From positions 131,560-195,559 of the forward strand of contig DATAKL010000007.1 of the NCBI GenBank assembly GCA_036261625.1: a stretch of DNA of 64,000 nt, read 5' to 3'. Within the stretch, counting starts at the first letter, position 1. Each line of letters starts with the position of its first letter. This DNA comes from JAAXKN01 sp036261625 (GTDB lineage Bacteria; Bacteroidota; Ignavibacteria; Ignavibacteriales; SURF-24). Both the position numbers and the translations under genes were made by a program. This document shows positions 1 through 6,954 of this stretch, one piece after another. The notes under the pieces are model-generated. The model was not told the DNA's origin. It searched no databases and worked only from the letters and a program-made list of their open reading frames with translations.

Positions 1-971
1 TCGCCCCTCATAACGCCGTCCTGGGCGCAATTGAAGCCGCCAATGAGGATCCATCCATAGAACTGTTTCTGGTCGGGAAAGAAAAAGAAATCCTGGAAGT
101 AATTTCCAGCCAAAATCTTACTTTTGACAAGTCGCATATCATTCATGCCGATGAAGTCATTACTATGTCCGATCATCCGACTGACGTCATTAAAACCAAG
201 AGAAATTCCTCAATTACTCTGGGAGCCAGAATGGTCAGGGAGAAAAAGGCCGATGCCTTTGTCTCTGCCGGCAATACAGGCGCCATGCTCGTAGCCTCGA
301 CCCTTATGATGGGGAAGCTCCCCGGAGTGGAAAGACCCACAATAGGTACTTTCATGCCCTCCGAAGACGGCGTGGTAACCATTTTTGATGCCGGAGCAAG
401 TGTCGACTCAAAACCCAGACACATGCTCGACTACGCCATCATGGGCTCCATTTTTGTCCGTGAAATCCACAATGTCAAAAATCCCAAGGTTGGGATCTTA
501 AGCGTTGGAGAGGAAGATACGAAAGGAAACGAAGTTTCCCTTTCGGCTCTCGAACTCATAAGAAAAACAGATCTGAACGTTGTTGGTAATATCGAGGGAA
601 GGGATATCTTAAAAGGGAAGGTGAACGTAGTTGTCTGCGACGGCTTTGTTGGCAATATTATACTCAAGTTTGCCGAGAGCTTTGTGGGCCTCCTGAAAAG
701 TAAAATCAAACTTTTTGCAGATAAAGGACTCTTAAACAAAATCAGAGTACTCCTTATGAAGGGCACCCTAAAAAAGGTAATGAAACAGTTCGATTACCAG
801 ACCTACGGCGGGGTTCCTCTTCTTGGCGTCAACGGAATCTCGATAATCGGGCATGGGTCAAGTTCTGTCCTGGCCATTAAGAATATGGTACTGAGGGCAA
901 AAGAAATGCACGATAAAAAACTAACACAAAAAATTGAAGAGTCATTAAAAGATTATGCAAATATCTCCTAA
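1..971 (+). CDS. plsX: Phosphate acyltransferase PlsX, 5' truncated
   Basis: Makes acyl-phosphate from acyl-ACP, the first step feeding PlsY/PlsC phospholipid synthesis; a peripheral membrane enzyme in this family. The reading frame is open from base 3, where it reads APHNAVLGAIEAA, the usual PlsX N-terminal continuation after MGGD, so only about ten residues and the start lie outside the window. The ATG at 165 is internal and should not be taken as the start. Typical PlsX segments follow, such as SAGNTGAMLVAS, DAGASVDSKP and VVCDGFVGNI. Its stop overlaps the fabH start by 17 bases, the classic plsX-fabH arrangement. Confidence 0.95.
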   Translation, partial: APHNAVLGAIEAANEDPSIELFLVGKEKEILEVISSQNLTFDKSHIIHADEVITMSDHPTDVIKTKRNSSITLGARMVREKKADAFVSAGNTGAMLVASTLMMGKLPGVERPTIGTFMPSEDGVVTIFDAGASVDSKPRHMLDYAIMGSIFVREIHNVKNPKVGILSVGEEDTKGNEVSLSALELIRKTDLNVVGNIEGRDILKGKVNVVVCDGFVGNIILKFAESFVGLLKSKIKLFADKGLLNKIRVLLMKGTLKKVMKQFDYQTYGGVPLLGVNGISIIGHGSSSVLAIKNMVLRAKEMHDKKLTQKIEESLKDYANIS

Positions 972-1974
972 CGGAAAAAACAGAAAATATAACGCCGTTA
1001 TTACAGGCGTGGGAATGTATGTTCCTGAAAAAGTGCTCGATAACAAGTACTTCGAATCGATCGTTGATACAAACGACGAATGGATCCTCACAAGAACCGG
1101 TATTAAAGAGCGCAGACTTTTAGAGAACGGCGCAACCAGCACTCTGGCAACAGAAGCTGTTAAAGATCTCATGAAAAGTAAGAACCTGTCTCCAGATGAA
1201 ATTGACGTCATAATTGTGGCTACTGTAACTCCTGATATGTTTTTCCCTGCCACGGCATGCCTCGTGCAGGATAACATAGGAGCCAGGAACGCCTGGGGCT
1301 TTGACATCTCGGCTGCATGCTCAAGCTTCCTTTTTGCACTTAAGGTGGGAGCAGGACTTGTTGAAAGCGGAGCCCACAAGAAGGTGGTTGTTGTGGGTGC
1401 CGACAAGATGAGCTCAATTGTGGACTATACAGACCGCAATACATGCATACTTTTCGGCGACGCCGGAAGCGCAGTTTTACTCGAACCCACAGAAGATCAC
1501 TCCATGGGAATTCAGGATTCAATACTGCACGTAGACGGCTCAGGACGCAATTCTCTTTACATGCTTGGCGGCGGAAGCCTGAACCCTTCTTCACACGAAA
1601 CTATCGATAAGAAGATGCACTACATCTACCAGGACGGCAAGGCTGTCTTTAAGGTGGCTGTTGTGGGCATGGCCGACGTATCCTACGAAATTATGCAGAA
1701 GAACAACCTCTGCAGCGAAGACGTTGCTTACCTGGTCCCTCACCAGGCAAACCTCAGGATCATCGATGCCACTGCAAACCGCATGGGCATTACCAAAGAC
1801 AAGGTAATGATAAATATTCATAAATACGGCAATACAACCTCAGCTACCATACCTCTCTGCCTTGCAGAGTATTACCGCGAAGGCAAGCTTAAGAAGGGTG
1901 ATAACCTGGTGCTTGCTGCCTTCGGAGCCGGCTTTACCTGGGGTTCAATTTACCTGAAGTGGAGCATGGACTAA
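955..1974 (+). CDS. fabH: 3-oxoacyl-ACP synthase III (FabH)
   Basis: Condenses acetyl-CoA (or a branched acyl-CoA) with malonyl-ACP to start fatty-acid synthesis in the cytoplasm. The 339-residue length fits the family. The catalytic triad is visible: Cys122 in DISAACSSF, His263 in VPHQANLRI and Asn293 in HKYGNTTSATIP; the C-terminal GAGFTWGS motif is present. The ATG overlaps the end of plsX by 17 bases, suggesting translational coupling. Four bases separate it from fabD. Substrate preference for straight or branched primers cannot be read from the sequence. Confidence 0.97.
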   Translation: MQISPNGKNRKYNAVITGVGMYVPEKVLDNKYFESIVDTNDEWILTRTGIKERRLLENGATSTLATEAVKDLMKSKNLSPDEIDVIIVATVTPDMFFPATACLVQDNIGARNAWGFDISAACSSFLFALKVGAGLVESGAHKKVVVVGADKMSSIVDYTDRNTCILFGDAGSAVLLEPTEDHSMGIQDSILHVDGSGRNSLYMLGGGSLNPSSHETIDKKMHYIYQDGKAVFKVAVVGMADVSYEIMQKNNLCSEDVAYLVPHQANLRIIDATANRMGITKDKVMINIHKYGNTTSATIPLCLAEYYREGKLKKGDNLVLAAFGAGFTWGSIYLKWSMD

Positions 1975-1977
1975 AAT

Positions 1978-2892
1978 ATGGGTAAAAGAGCTTTCATATT
2001 TCCCGGACAGGGCGCTCAGTATGTAGGTATGGCAAAAGACCTCTATGAAAACTCTGTCGAAGCCAGGGAAATGATCCAGATGGCTGACGAGGCCACGGGA
2101 GTTAAACTTTCCCACATCCTGTTTGAAGGGCCGGAGGAGGCCTTAAAGCAGACTGAAAACACGCAGCCTGCAATTTTCCTTCACAGCGTAGTCCTCTCAA
2201 GCCTTTTGAGGAATTTTCAGGCCGATATGGCAGCTGGGCACTCCTTAGGGGAGTATTCGGCACTTGTTGCGGCAGGTGCAATTCAGTTCTATGATGCCGT
2301 AAAGCTCGTACGCACACGTGGATGCGCAATGCAGAAGGCCGGAACAATAAATCCCGGCACTATGGCGGCCGTTATAGGCATGGCTGCAGACAAGCTTGAG
2401 GAAGTCTGCCGTGAGGCTTCAGCCTCAGGCATTGTGCAGTGCGCTAACTTTAACTCACCCGGGCAGATCGTTATCTCAGGTTCAGTCCAGGGCGTAAGGA
2501 AAGCCATGGAACTTGCCAAGCAACAGGGCGCCAAGCTGGTTAAGGAGCTCGTTGTCAGCGGAGCATTCCACAGCCCCTTGATGCAGCCAGCAACGGATGA
2601 ACTCAGGGAGAAACTCGAAGAAACCCCCATTTATGACGCTAAAATACCGGTTTATGCCAACGTGACGGCAAAGCCCGTAACCCGAAAAGAAGAAATTAAG
2701 GACCTGCTCTTAAAGCAGCTTAATGCTCCGGTGCGCTGGGAAGAAACCGTTTTGAATATGATCCAGGACGGCTGCGATGAATTTGTGGAGATAGGGCCCG
2801 GAAAAGTTCTGCAGGGACTTGTAAAGAGAATAAATCCAGATGTAAAGTGTTCCGGGATAGATAAATTTTCCGATCTAGAAAGGTATCTCTAA
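1978..2892 (+). CDS. fabD: Malonyl-CoA:ACP transacylase (FabD)
   Basis: Moves malonyl from CoA to ACP to supply the elongation steps. The 304-residue length is standard. It shows the oxyanion/QG motif FPGQGAQYVGMA at the N-terminus, the nucleophile Ser89 in GHSLGEYSAL and the paired His198 in SGAFHSPLM. The C-terminal EIGPGKVLQGLVKRI is typical. It lies between fabH and the DUF3109 gene with gaps of one to three bases, so it is clearly part of one transcript. Confidence 0.97.
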   Translation: MGKRAFIFPGQGAQYVGMAKDLYENSVEAREMIQMADEATGVKLSHILFEGPEEALKQTENTQPAIFLHSVVLSSLLRNFQADMAAGHSLGEYSALVAAGAIQFYDAVKLVRTRGCAMQKAGTINPGTMAAVIGMAADKLEEVCREASASGIVQCANFNSPGQIVISGSVQGVRKAMELAKQQGAKLVKELVVSGAFHSPLMQPATDELREKLEETPIYDAKIPVYANVTAKPVTRKEEIKDLLLKQLNAPVRWEETVLNMIQDGCDEFVEIGPGKVLQGLVKRINPDVKCSGIDKFSDLERYL

Positions 2893-2893
2893 A

Positions 2894-3517
2894 ATGACTG
2901 AAAAACCGATGCGTGTAATTAAGGGACTTAAAATTGATCCTTTAATTTTTACTCAGAAATTCGTAAATGGATGTAATATCCATAATTGCTCCGGCGAATG
3001 CTGCTATTACGGCGTTTATGCCGAGAGCACCGAGTTTGAAATGATAATGGGTATGAAGGAAAGGATCATAGAGTCGATGGATGATTCACAGACCAAGGAT
3101 TACACACAGTGGTTCGAAGAGCCGAACGAGGACCCCGATTTTAAGTCGGGCATTGCCGTCGGAACCGAGGTTTATAACGGAAAATGCGTGTTTTTGGACA
3201 AAGAAGGCTTCTGTACGCTTCAAAAAATTGCGTATGAAAATGGTGAAAATAAGTGGAAATATAAACCTCTTTATTGTATATTGTTCCCGCTCGTTATTTC
3301 AGATGGTGTATTTACCATTGACGACGGGCACTTAGAGCGCATGCATTTCTGCAGCCAGGAGGTGAACCAGACCTCTACAGTTTTTGAAGTCTGTAAAGAG
3401 GAGATAATTCACGTTCTGGGCGAAGACGGCTTTAGTGAGCTGGTGAAATACAGGGAAGAGTATCTTAACGAATTAAATAAAGTAAAAAATTTAATAAAGG
3501 AAAGCATTGAATCTTAA
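2894..3517 (+). CDS. DUF3109 family Cys-rich protein within the fab operon
   Basis: A 207-residue protein of the DUF3109/YkgJ-like type, whose function is not established. Eight cysteines stand out: Cys27, Cys32, Cys36 and Cys37 in GCNIHNCSGECC, then Cys98 and Cys107, Cys128 (LYCILFPL) and Cys153 (MHFCSQE). The layout suggests binding of a metal or iron-sulfur cluster, but that is inference. No signal peptide or membrane segment is seen. It starts one base after fabD, and its end overlaps the TTG start of fabG by 11 bases. Co-expression with fatty-acid synthesis therefore looks built in, though a direct role there is unproven. Confidence 0.85.
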   Translation: MTEKPMRVIKGLKIDPLIFTQKFVNGCNIHNCSGECCYYGVYAESTEFEMIMGMKERIIESMDDSQTKDYTQWFEEPNEDPDFKSGIAVGTEVYNGKCVFLDKEGFCTLQKIAYENGENKWKYKPLYCILFPLVISDGVFTIDDGHLERMHFCSQEVNQTSTVFEVCKEEIIHVLGEDGFSELVKYREEYLNELNKVKNLIKESIES

Positions 3518-4250
3518 AGGTAAAAGAGCAGTTGTTACCGGCGGCACGCGCGGTATAGGACGGGCTATTGTAACAGAACTGGCAGCCCGGGGCTGCAGCG
3601 TTGTCTTTACTTATCAGAGTTCTGAAGAGGCTGCCCGCCAGATTGAATGCGAAGCTTCTCAGGACGGCGTTAAGGTGCTCGGCTTTAAGGCCGATGCCTC
3701 TCTGGCAGCCGAGGCTGATAAGACAGTGCAGTTTGCCGTTGAACAGCTGGGCGGACTCGACATACTTGTCAATAACGCCGGAATTACGCGCGACGGACTC
3801 CTGATGAGAATGAGCGAGACTGACTTTGACAGTGTGATCAATGCCAACCTTAAGAGCGTTTTTAATTACACAAAAGCTGCCGTAAAGCCTATGATGGCGC
3901 AGCGCTCCGGCAAAATTGTAAACATTACCTCTGTAGTTGCTCTTATCGGCAATCCTGGCCAGGCAAACTACGTGGCAGCAAAAGCCGGCGTAATCGGTCT
4001 TACAAAATCGAGCGCAAAGGAATTTTCTTCAAGAAATATAAATGTCAATGCTGTCGCCCCGGGCTTTATTGCCACGGATATGACTGCAAAACTCAATGAG
4101 AAGCAGAAGGAGGCTATTCTGACGGGGGTGCCGATCAAAAGGGAAGGACGCCCGGAGGAAGTTGCAAAGGCTGTATGCTTCTTATGCAGCGCGGATGCTG
4201 ATTATATAACAGGACAGGTAATTTCCGTCGATGGCGGAATGGCAATGTAA
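3507..4250 (+). CDS. fabG: 3-oxoacyl-ACP reductase (FabG)
   Basis: NADPH-dependent reduction of 3-ketoacyl-ACP in the elongation cycle. A 247-residue short-chain dehydrogenase with the cofactor motif TGGTRGIG near residue 11, NNAG at 89-92, and the catalytic Ser142, Tyr155 and Lys159. The start is a TTG at 3507, preceded by AAAGGA at a good distance. It yields MNLKGKRAVVTGG, the expected FabG N-terminus, so the rare codon is accepted. It overlaps the DUF3109 gene by 11 bases and is followed by acpP after 35 bases. Confidence 0.96.
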   Translation: MNLKGKRAVVTGGTRGIGRAIVTELAARGCSVVFTYQSSEEAARQIECEASQDGVKVLGFKADASLAAEADKTVQFAVEQLGGLDILVNNAGITRDGLLMRMSETDFDSVINANLKSVFNYTKAAVKPMMAQRSGKIVNITSVVALIGNPGQANYVAAKAGVIGLTKSSAKEFSSRNINVNAVAPGFIATDMTAKLNEKQKEAILTGVPIKREGRPEEVAKAVCFLCSADADYITGQVISVDGGMAM

Positions 4251-4285
4251 GTATTAACTAAAAAAACTATAAAATAGGAGTAAAA

Positions 4286-4519
4286 ATGGACGTTGAAGCT
4301 AAAGTAAAAGAAATAGTTATGGATAAGTTAGGTGTAGAAGAAACACAGGTTACACCTGAGGCTTCCTTTACTAACGATTTAGGTGCTGATTCTCTGGATA
4401 TCGTTGAACTGGTAATGGGTTTTGAAAGCGCTTTTGGTATTTCTATTCCTGATGAAGACGCTGAAAAGATCGGAACAGTTGGTGACGCTGTTAGTTATCT
4501 GAAGGAAAAAGTAGCTTAA
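4286..4519 (+). CDS. acpP: Acyl carrier protein (AcpP)
   Basis: Carries acyl chains on a phosphopantetheine arm for all Fab enzymes and PlsX. At 77 residues it is the normal size and strongly acidic. The attachment site is Ser36 in GADSLDIVEL. A strong ribosome-binding site (TAGGAG) precedes the ATG. The stop codon is followed at once by the left arm of a 12-bp inverted repeat (4520-4531), which may protect the 3' end of this usually abundant message. Confidence 0.98.
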   Translation: MDVEAKVKEIVMDKLGVEETQVTPEASFTNDLGADSLDIVELVMGFESAFGISIPDEDAEKIGTVGDAVSYLKEKVA

Positions 4520-4690
4520 GCTTACTTTAGGATTTTTATGCCGCAGGGCAAGGATTTGCCAAAGGCAGAGATAAGTTTAATGCGCAGGAAAAAAGCTCCT
4601 GCGCTGGACTTTTTCTTCCCAGGGTACCTGCCTTACGGGGAAATGAGAGAGAATTTATAAAAGATTTATGGAAACCTGCCTAAAGTAAGC
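4520..4690 (+). other. 171-nt inverted-repeat-bounded element between acpP and fabF
   Basis: Perfect 12-bp arms, GCTTACTTTAGG at 4520-4531 and its reverse complement at 4679-4690, enclose a region with further hairpins. These include 4573-4611, GGCA/TGCC at 4547-4560 and CAGG/CCTG at 4620-4630. The left arm begins directly after the acpP stop codon. It could be a structured RNA, an mRNA-processing or stabilising element, or a small mobile inverted-repeat element. I recognise no known RNA family: SRP RNA and RNase P hallmarks were looked for and not found. The element sits 42 bases before the fabF start. Confidence 0.55.
4573..4611 (+). terminator. Hairpin with U-rich tail, possible attenuator after acpP
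   Basis: An 8-bp perfect stem, GCGCAGGA (4582-4589) with TCCTGCGC (4597-4604), is extended by a second helix AAGTTTA/TGGACTT across a two-base bulge. CTTTTTCTT follows. This resembles an intrinsic terminator that would reduce transcription from acpP into fabF. Because it sits inside the larger inverted repeat, it could instead be one arm of a structured RNA. Confidence 0.5.
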
Positions 4691-4732
4691 AGACGACCGC
4701 ATTAATTTCTACATAATTTGAGGAGTTTTTAT

Positions 4733-5971
4733 ATGGGCAATAGGAGAGTTGTGGTAACCGGACTGGGTGCAATTACTCCGATTGGTAATAATACCGAAGA
4801 ATTCTGGCAAGGTTTAGTTGAGGGACGTAATGGTGTCGGTCCTATTACAAAGTTTGATGCTTCCACATTCGATACAAAATTTGCAGCCGAAGTAAAGAAT
4901 TTTGATCCGGCTCAGTATATTGACAAGAAAAGTGTGAAGCGTCTGGATCCGTATGCCCAGTATGCTCTTGTTACTGCCGAAATGGCGTTAAAAGATTCTG
5001 GCATTAATCTCGATGAAGTGGACAAGGAACGCTTCGGCGTTGTTTTCGGAAGCGGAATCGGGGGAATGGACACAAACCAGAAGCAGCATTTTGCTTTTTT
5101 TGAAGGGGGAGTAAACAGGATAAGTCCTTTCTTCGTCCCCATGATGATTTCTGATATTGCAGCAGGACACATTTCAATAAAGTTTGGCGTTAAAGGTCCT
5201 AATTATGCAACAACAAGCGCATGCGCTACCTCTTCGCACGCAATTGCAGATGCTTTTATGCTTATTCAGCGCGGTTCGGCCGACCTGATGTTCTGCGGCG
5301 GCAGCGAAGCTGCAATTACAGAGATGTCGATTGGCGGTTTTAATGCTCTTAAGGCCCTCTCCACCTGGAACGACCGCTACTGCGAGGCCTCACGCCCGTT
5401 CGACAAGGACAGAAGCGGATTTGTAATGGGTGAAGGCGCCGGTGTGCTGATTCTTGAGGAGTATGAGCATGCCGTAAAAAGAGGGGCAAAGATTTATGCC
5501 GAAATGGTAGGCGCAGGCCTTACAGGCGATGCTTATCATATTACAGCACCGGCTCCCGGCGGCGAAGGAGCTGTGCGCTCGATGAAAGAAGCCGTCCGTG
5601 ACGGCGGAATTGAACTTACAGATGTCGATTATATAAATGCTCACGGTACCTCCACACCGTATAACGACCTTAATGAAACTTTGGCAATTAAAACATTGTT
5701 TGGAGAGCATGCTTATAAGATGATTATCAGCTCAACCAAGTCAATGACCGGACACCTCCTGGGTGCAGCCGGCGCTATTGAATCCGTTGCTACAGTTCTG
5801 GCCCTTAAGAACGGAACAATCCCGCCGACAATTAACCTGACAGAGCCGGATCCGGAGTGTGATCTTAACTATTGCCCTAATCAGGCGCAGAAACGTGAAA
5901 TTACCTATGCCTTAAGCAACACGTTCGGCTTTGGCGGGCATAATGCTTCTTTGTTATTCAAAAAAATGTAG
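4733..5971 (+). CDS. fabF: 3-oxoacyl-ACP synthase II (FabF)
   Basis: Elongating beta-ketoacyl-ACP synthase of type II fatty-acid synthesis. The start is the ATG at 4733, placed eight bases after AGGAG (4721-4725); an upstream in-frame TTG at 4718 would overlap that site and is rejected. The product is 412 residues with Cys164 in TTSACATSSHA, His304 in NAHGTSTPYND and His341 in MTGHLLGAAG. The C-terminus NTFGFGGHNASLLF is typical. Gene order acpP-fabF-rnc is a common bacterial arrangement. Confidence 0.97.
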   Translation: MGNRRVVVTGLGAITPIGNNTEEFWQGLVEGRNGVGPITKFDASTFDTKFAAEVKNFDPAQYIDKKSVKRLDPYAQYALVTAEMALKDSGINLDEVDKERFGVVFGSGIGGMDTNQKQHFAFFEGGVNRISPFFVPMMISDIAAGHISIKFGVKGPNYATTSACATSSHAIADAFMLIQRGSADLMFCGGSEAAITEMSIGGFNALKALSTWNDRYCEASRPFDKDRSGFVMGEGAGVLILEEYEHAVKRGAKIYAEMVGAGLTGDAYHITAPAPGGEGAVRSMKEAVRDGGIELTDVDYINAHGTSTPYNDLNETLAIKTLFGEHAYKMIISSTKSMTGHLLGAAGAIESVATVLALKNGTIPPTINLTEPDPECDLNYCPNQAQKREITYALSNTFGFGGHNASLLFKKM

Positions 5972-5980
5972 GTAGTTCGT

Positions 5981-6775
5981 TTGAATCTCAGGCTGATAAG
6001 CTTTTTAAGAAAATTGATGTCTCTTAAGGGGAGCAAATCAAAATTCCAGAATTATCCGGAGAATTTTGCCAAAATCCTCGCCGAGAAGCTGCATAATCTT
6101 GAAAAGCTTATCGGCTATAAAATAAAAGATCCTACTTTTTATGTAAAAGCAATTACTCACCGCAGCTATTCTGAATTTACAGATTATCACTTAAGAAGTA
6201 ATGAACGCCTGGAGTTCCTGGGCGATTCTGTCCTTGGCCTAATCATTGGCGAATATGTCTTTAGGGATTTCCCGAATAAAGACGAGGGCTTCCTGACTAA
6301 AACCCGCTCACAGCTCGTAAACCGTGCTGCCCTGGCAAGCGCTGCTGCAAAAATTAACCTCCTGGACTATATGCTCGTTGCCAATAACTTCGTCGGCAAC
6401 TCTGATAAAGGCGCTCAGTCGATCATATCGAATGCCCTGGAGGCCTTAATCGGCGCAATATACCTGGATGCGGGACTTGAGGCTGCCTCGAAATTCGTGG
6501 AAAAAGTAATCATTAATCCGGGCATCAAAGAGGGACTATTCCTTGTGGACAGGAATTTCAAGAGCCAGCTCCTGGAATTCACACAGGCCCACAAGCTGGA
6601 AAATCCATCCTATAAGCTTATTAAGGAAGAAGGGCCTAACCACAATAAGGTCTTTACCATTGAAGTCTTTGTCGACAGCATCAGCTACGGCATGGGCGAG
6701 GGAAAAAATAAGAAAACTGCAGAGCAGAATGCTGCTCAGGATGCCCTGGTTAAAATAGGTGAGCATAAGCAGTAA
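5981..6775 (+). CDS. rnc: Ribonuclease III
   Basis: Cleaves double-stranded RNA in rRNA and mRNA maturation. The 264-residue product has the signature NERLEFLGDSVLG (Asp82) and the second catalytic patch NALEALIGAIYLDAG (Glu154). A double-stranded-RNA-binding domain follows from about residue 190 to the end (NPSYKLIKEEGP, GEGKNKKTAEQNAAQDAL). The start is uncertain: TTG at 5981 gives a short basic leader, and an ATG at 6017 (MSLKGSKS) is the alternative. No strong ribosome-binding site supports either. Nine bases separate it from fabF, so translational coupling is likely. Confidence 0.94.
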   Translation: MNLRLISFLRKLMSLKGSKSKFQNYPENFAKILAEKLHNLEKLIGYKIKDPTFYVKAITHRSYSEFTDYHLRSNERLEFLGDSVLGLIIGEYVFRDFPNKDEGFLTKTRSQLVNRAALASAAAKINLLDYMLVANNFVGNSDKGAQSIISNALEALIGAIYLDAGLEAASKFVEKVIINPGIKEGLFLVDRNFKSQLLEFTQAHKLENPSYKLIKEEGPNHNKVFTIEVFVDSISYGMGEGKNKKTAEQNAAQDALVKIGEHKQ

Positions 6776-6954
6776 TAAAAGCCGAATTTCCCTCTAATAC
6801 AAGCCCATCTTCTTCCTGTAATTTTAAGTAAGCCCTCAGGTTAAAAAGGGTATTAATTTATTTAAAACCAATTGATGCAGGATTTCTTATATTTACACAT
6901 TAAATTTTTGTATTTCCTAAAAATACTATTCAAAACTTTAAGAGAAATATTTAT

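Noticed and set aside
4520..4690. SRP RNA or RNase P RNA as identity of the acpP-fabF element
   Set aside because: The conserved core motifs of both RNAs are absent and the length does not suit RNase P.
4718..4732. TTG start for fabF five codons upstream
   Set aside because: It overlaps the AGGAG ribosome-binding site; the ATG at 4733 gives the expected N-terminus.
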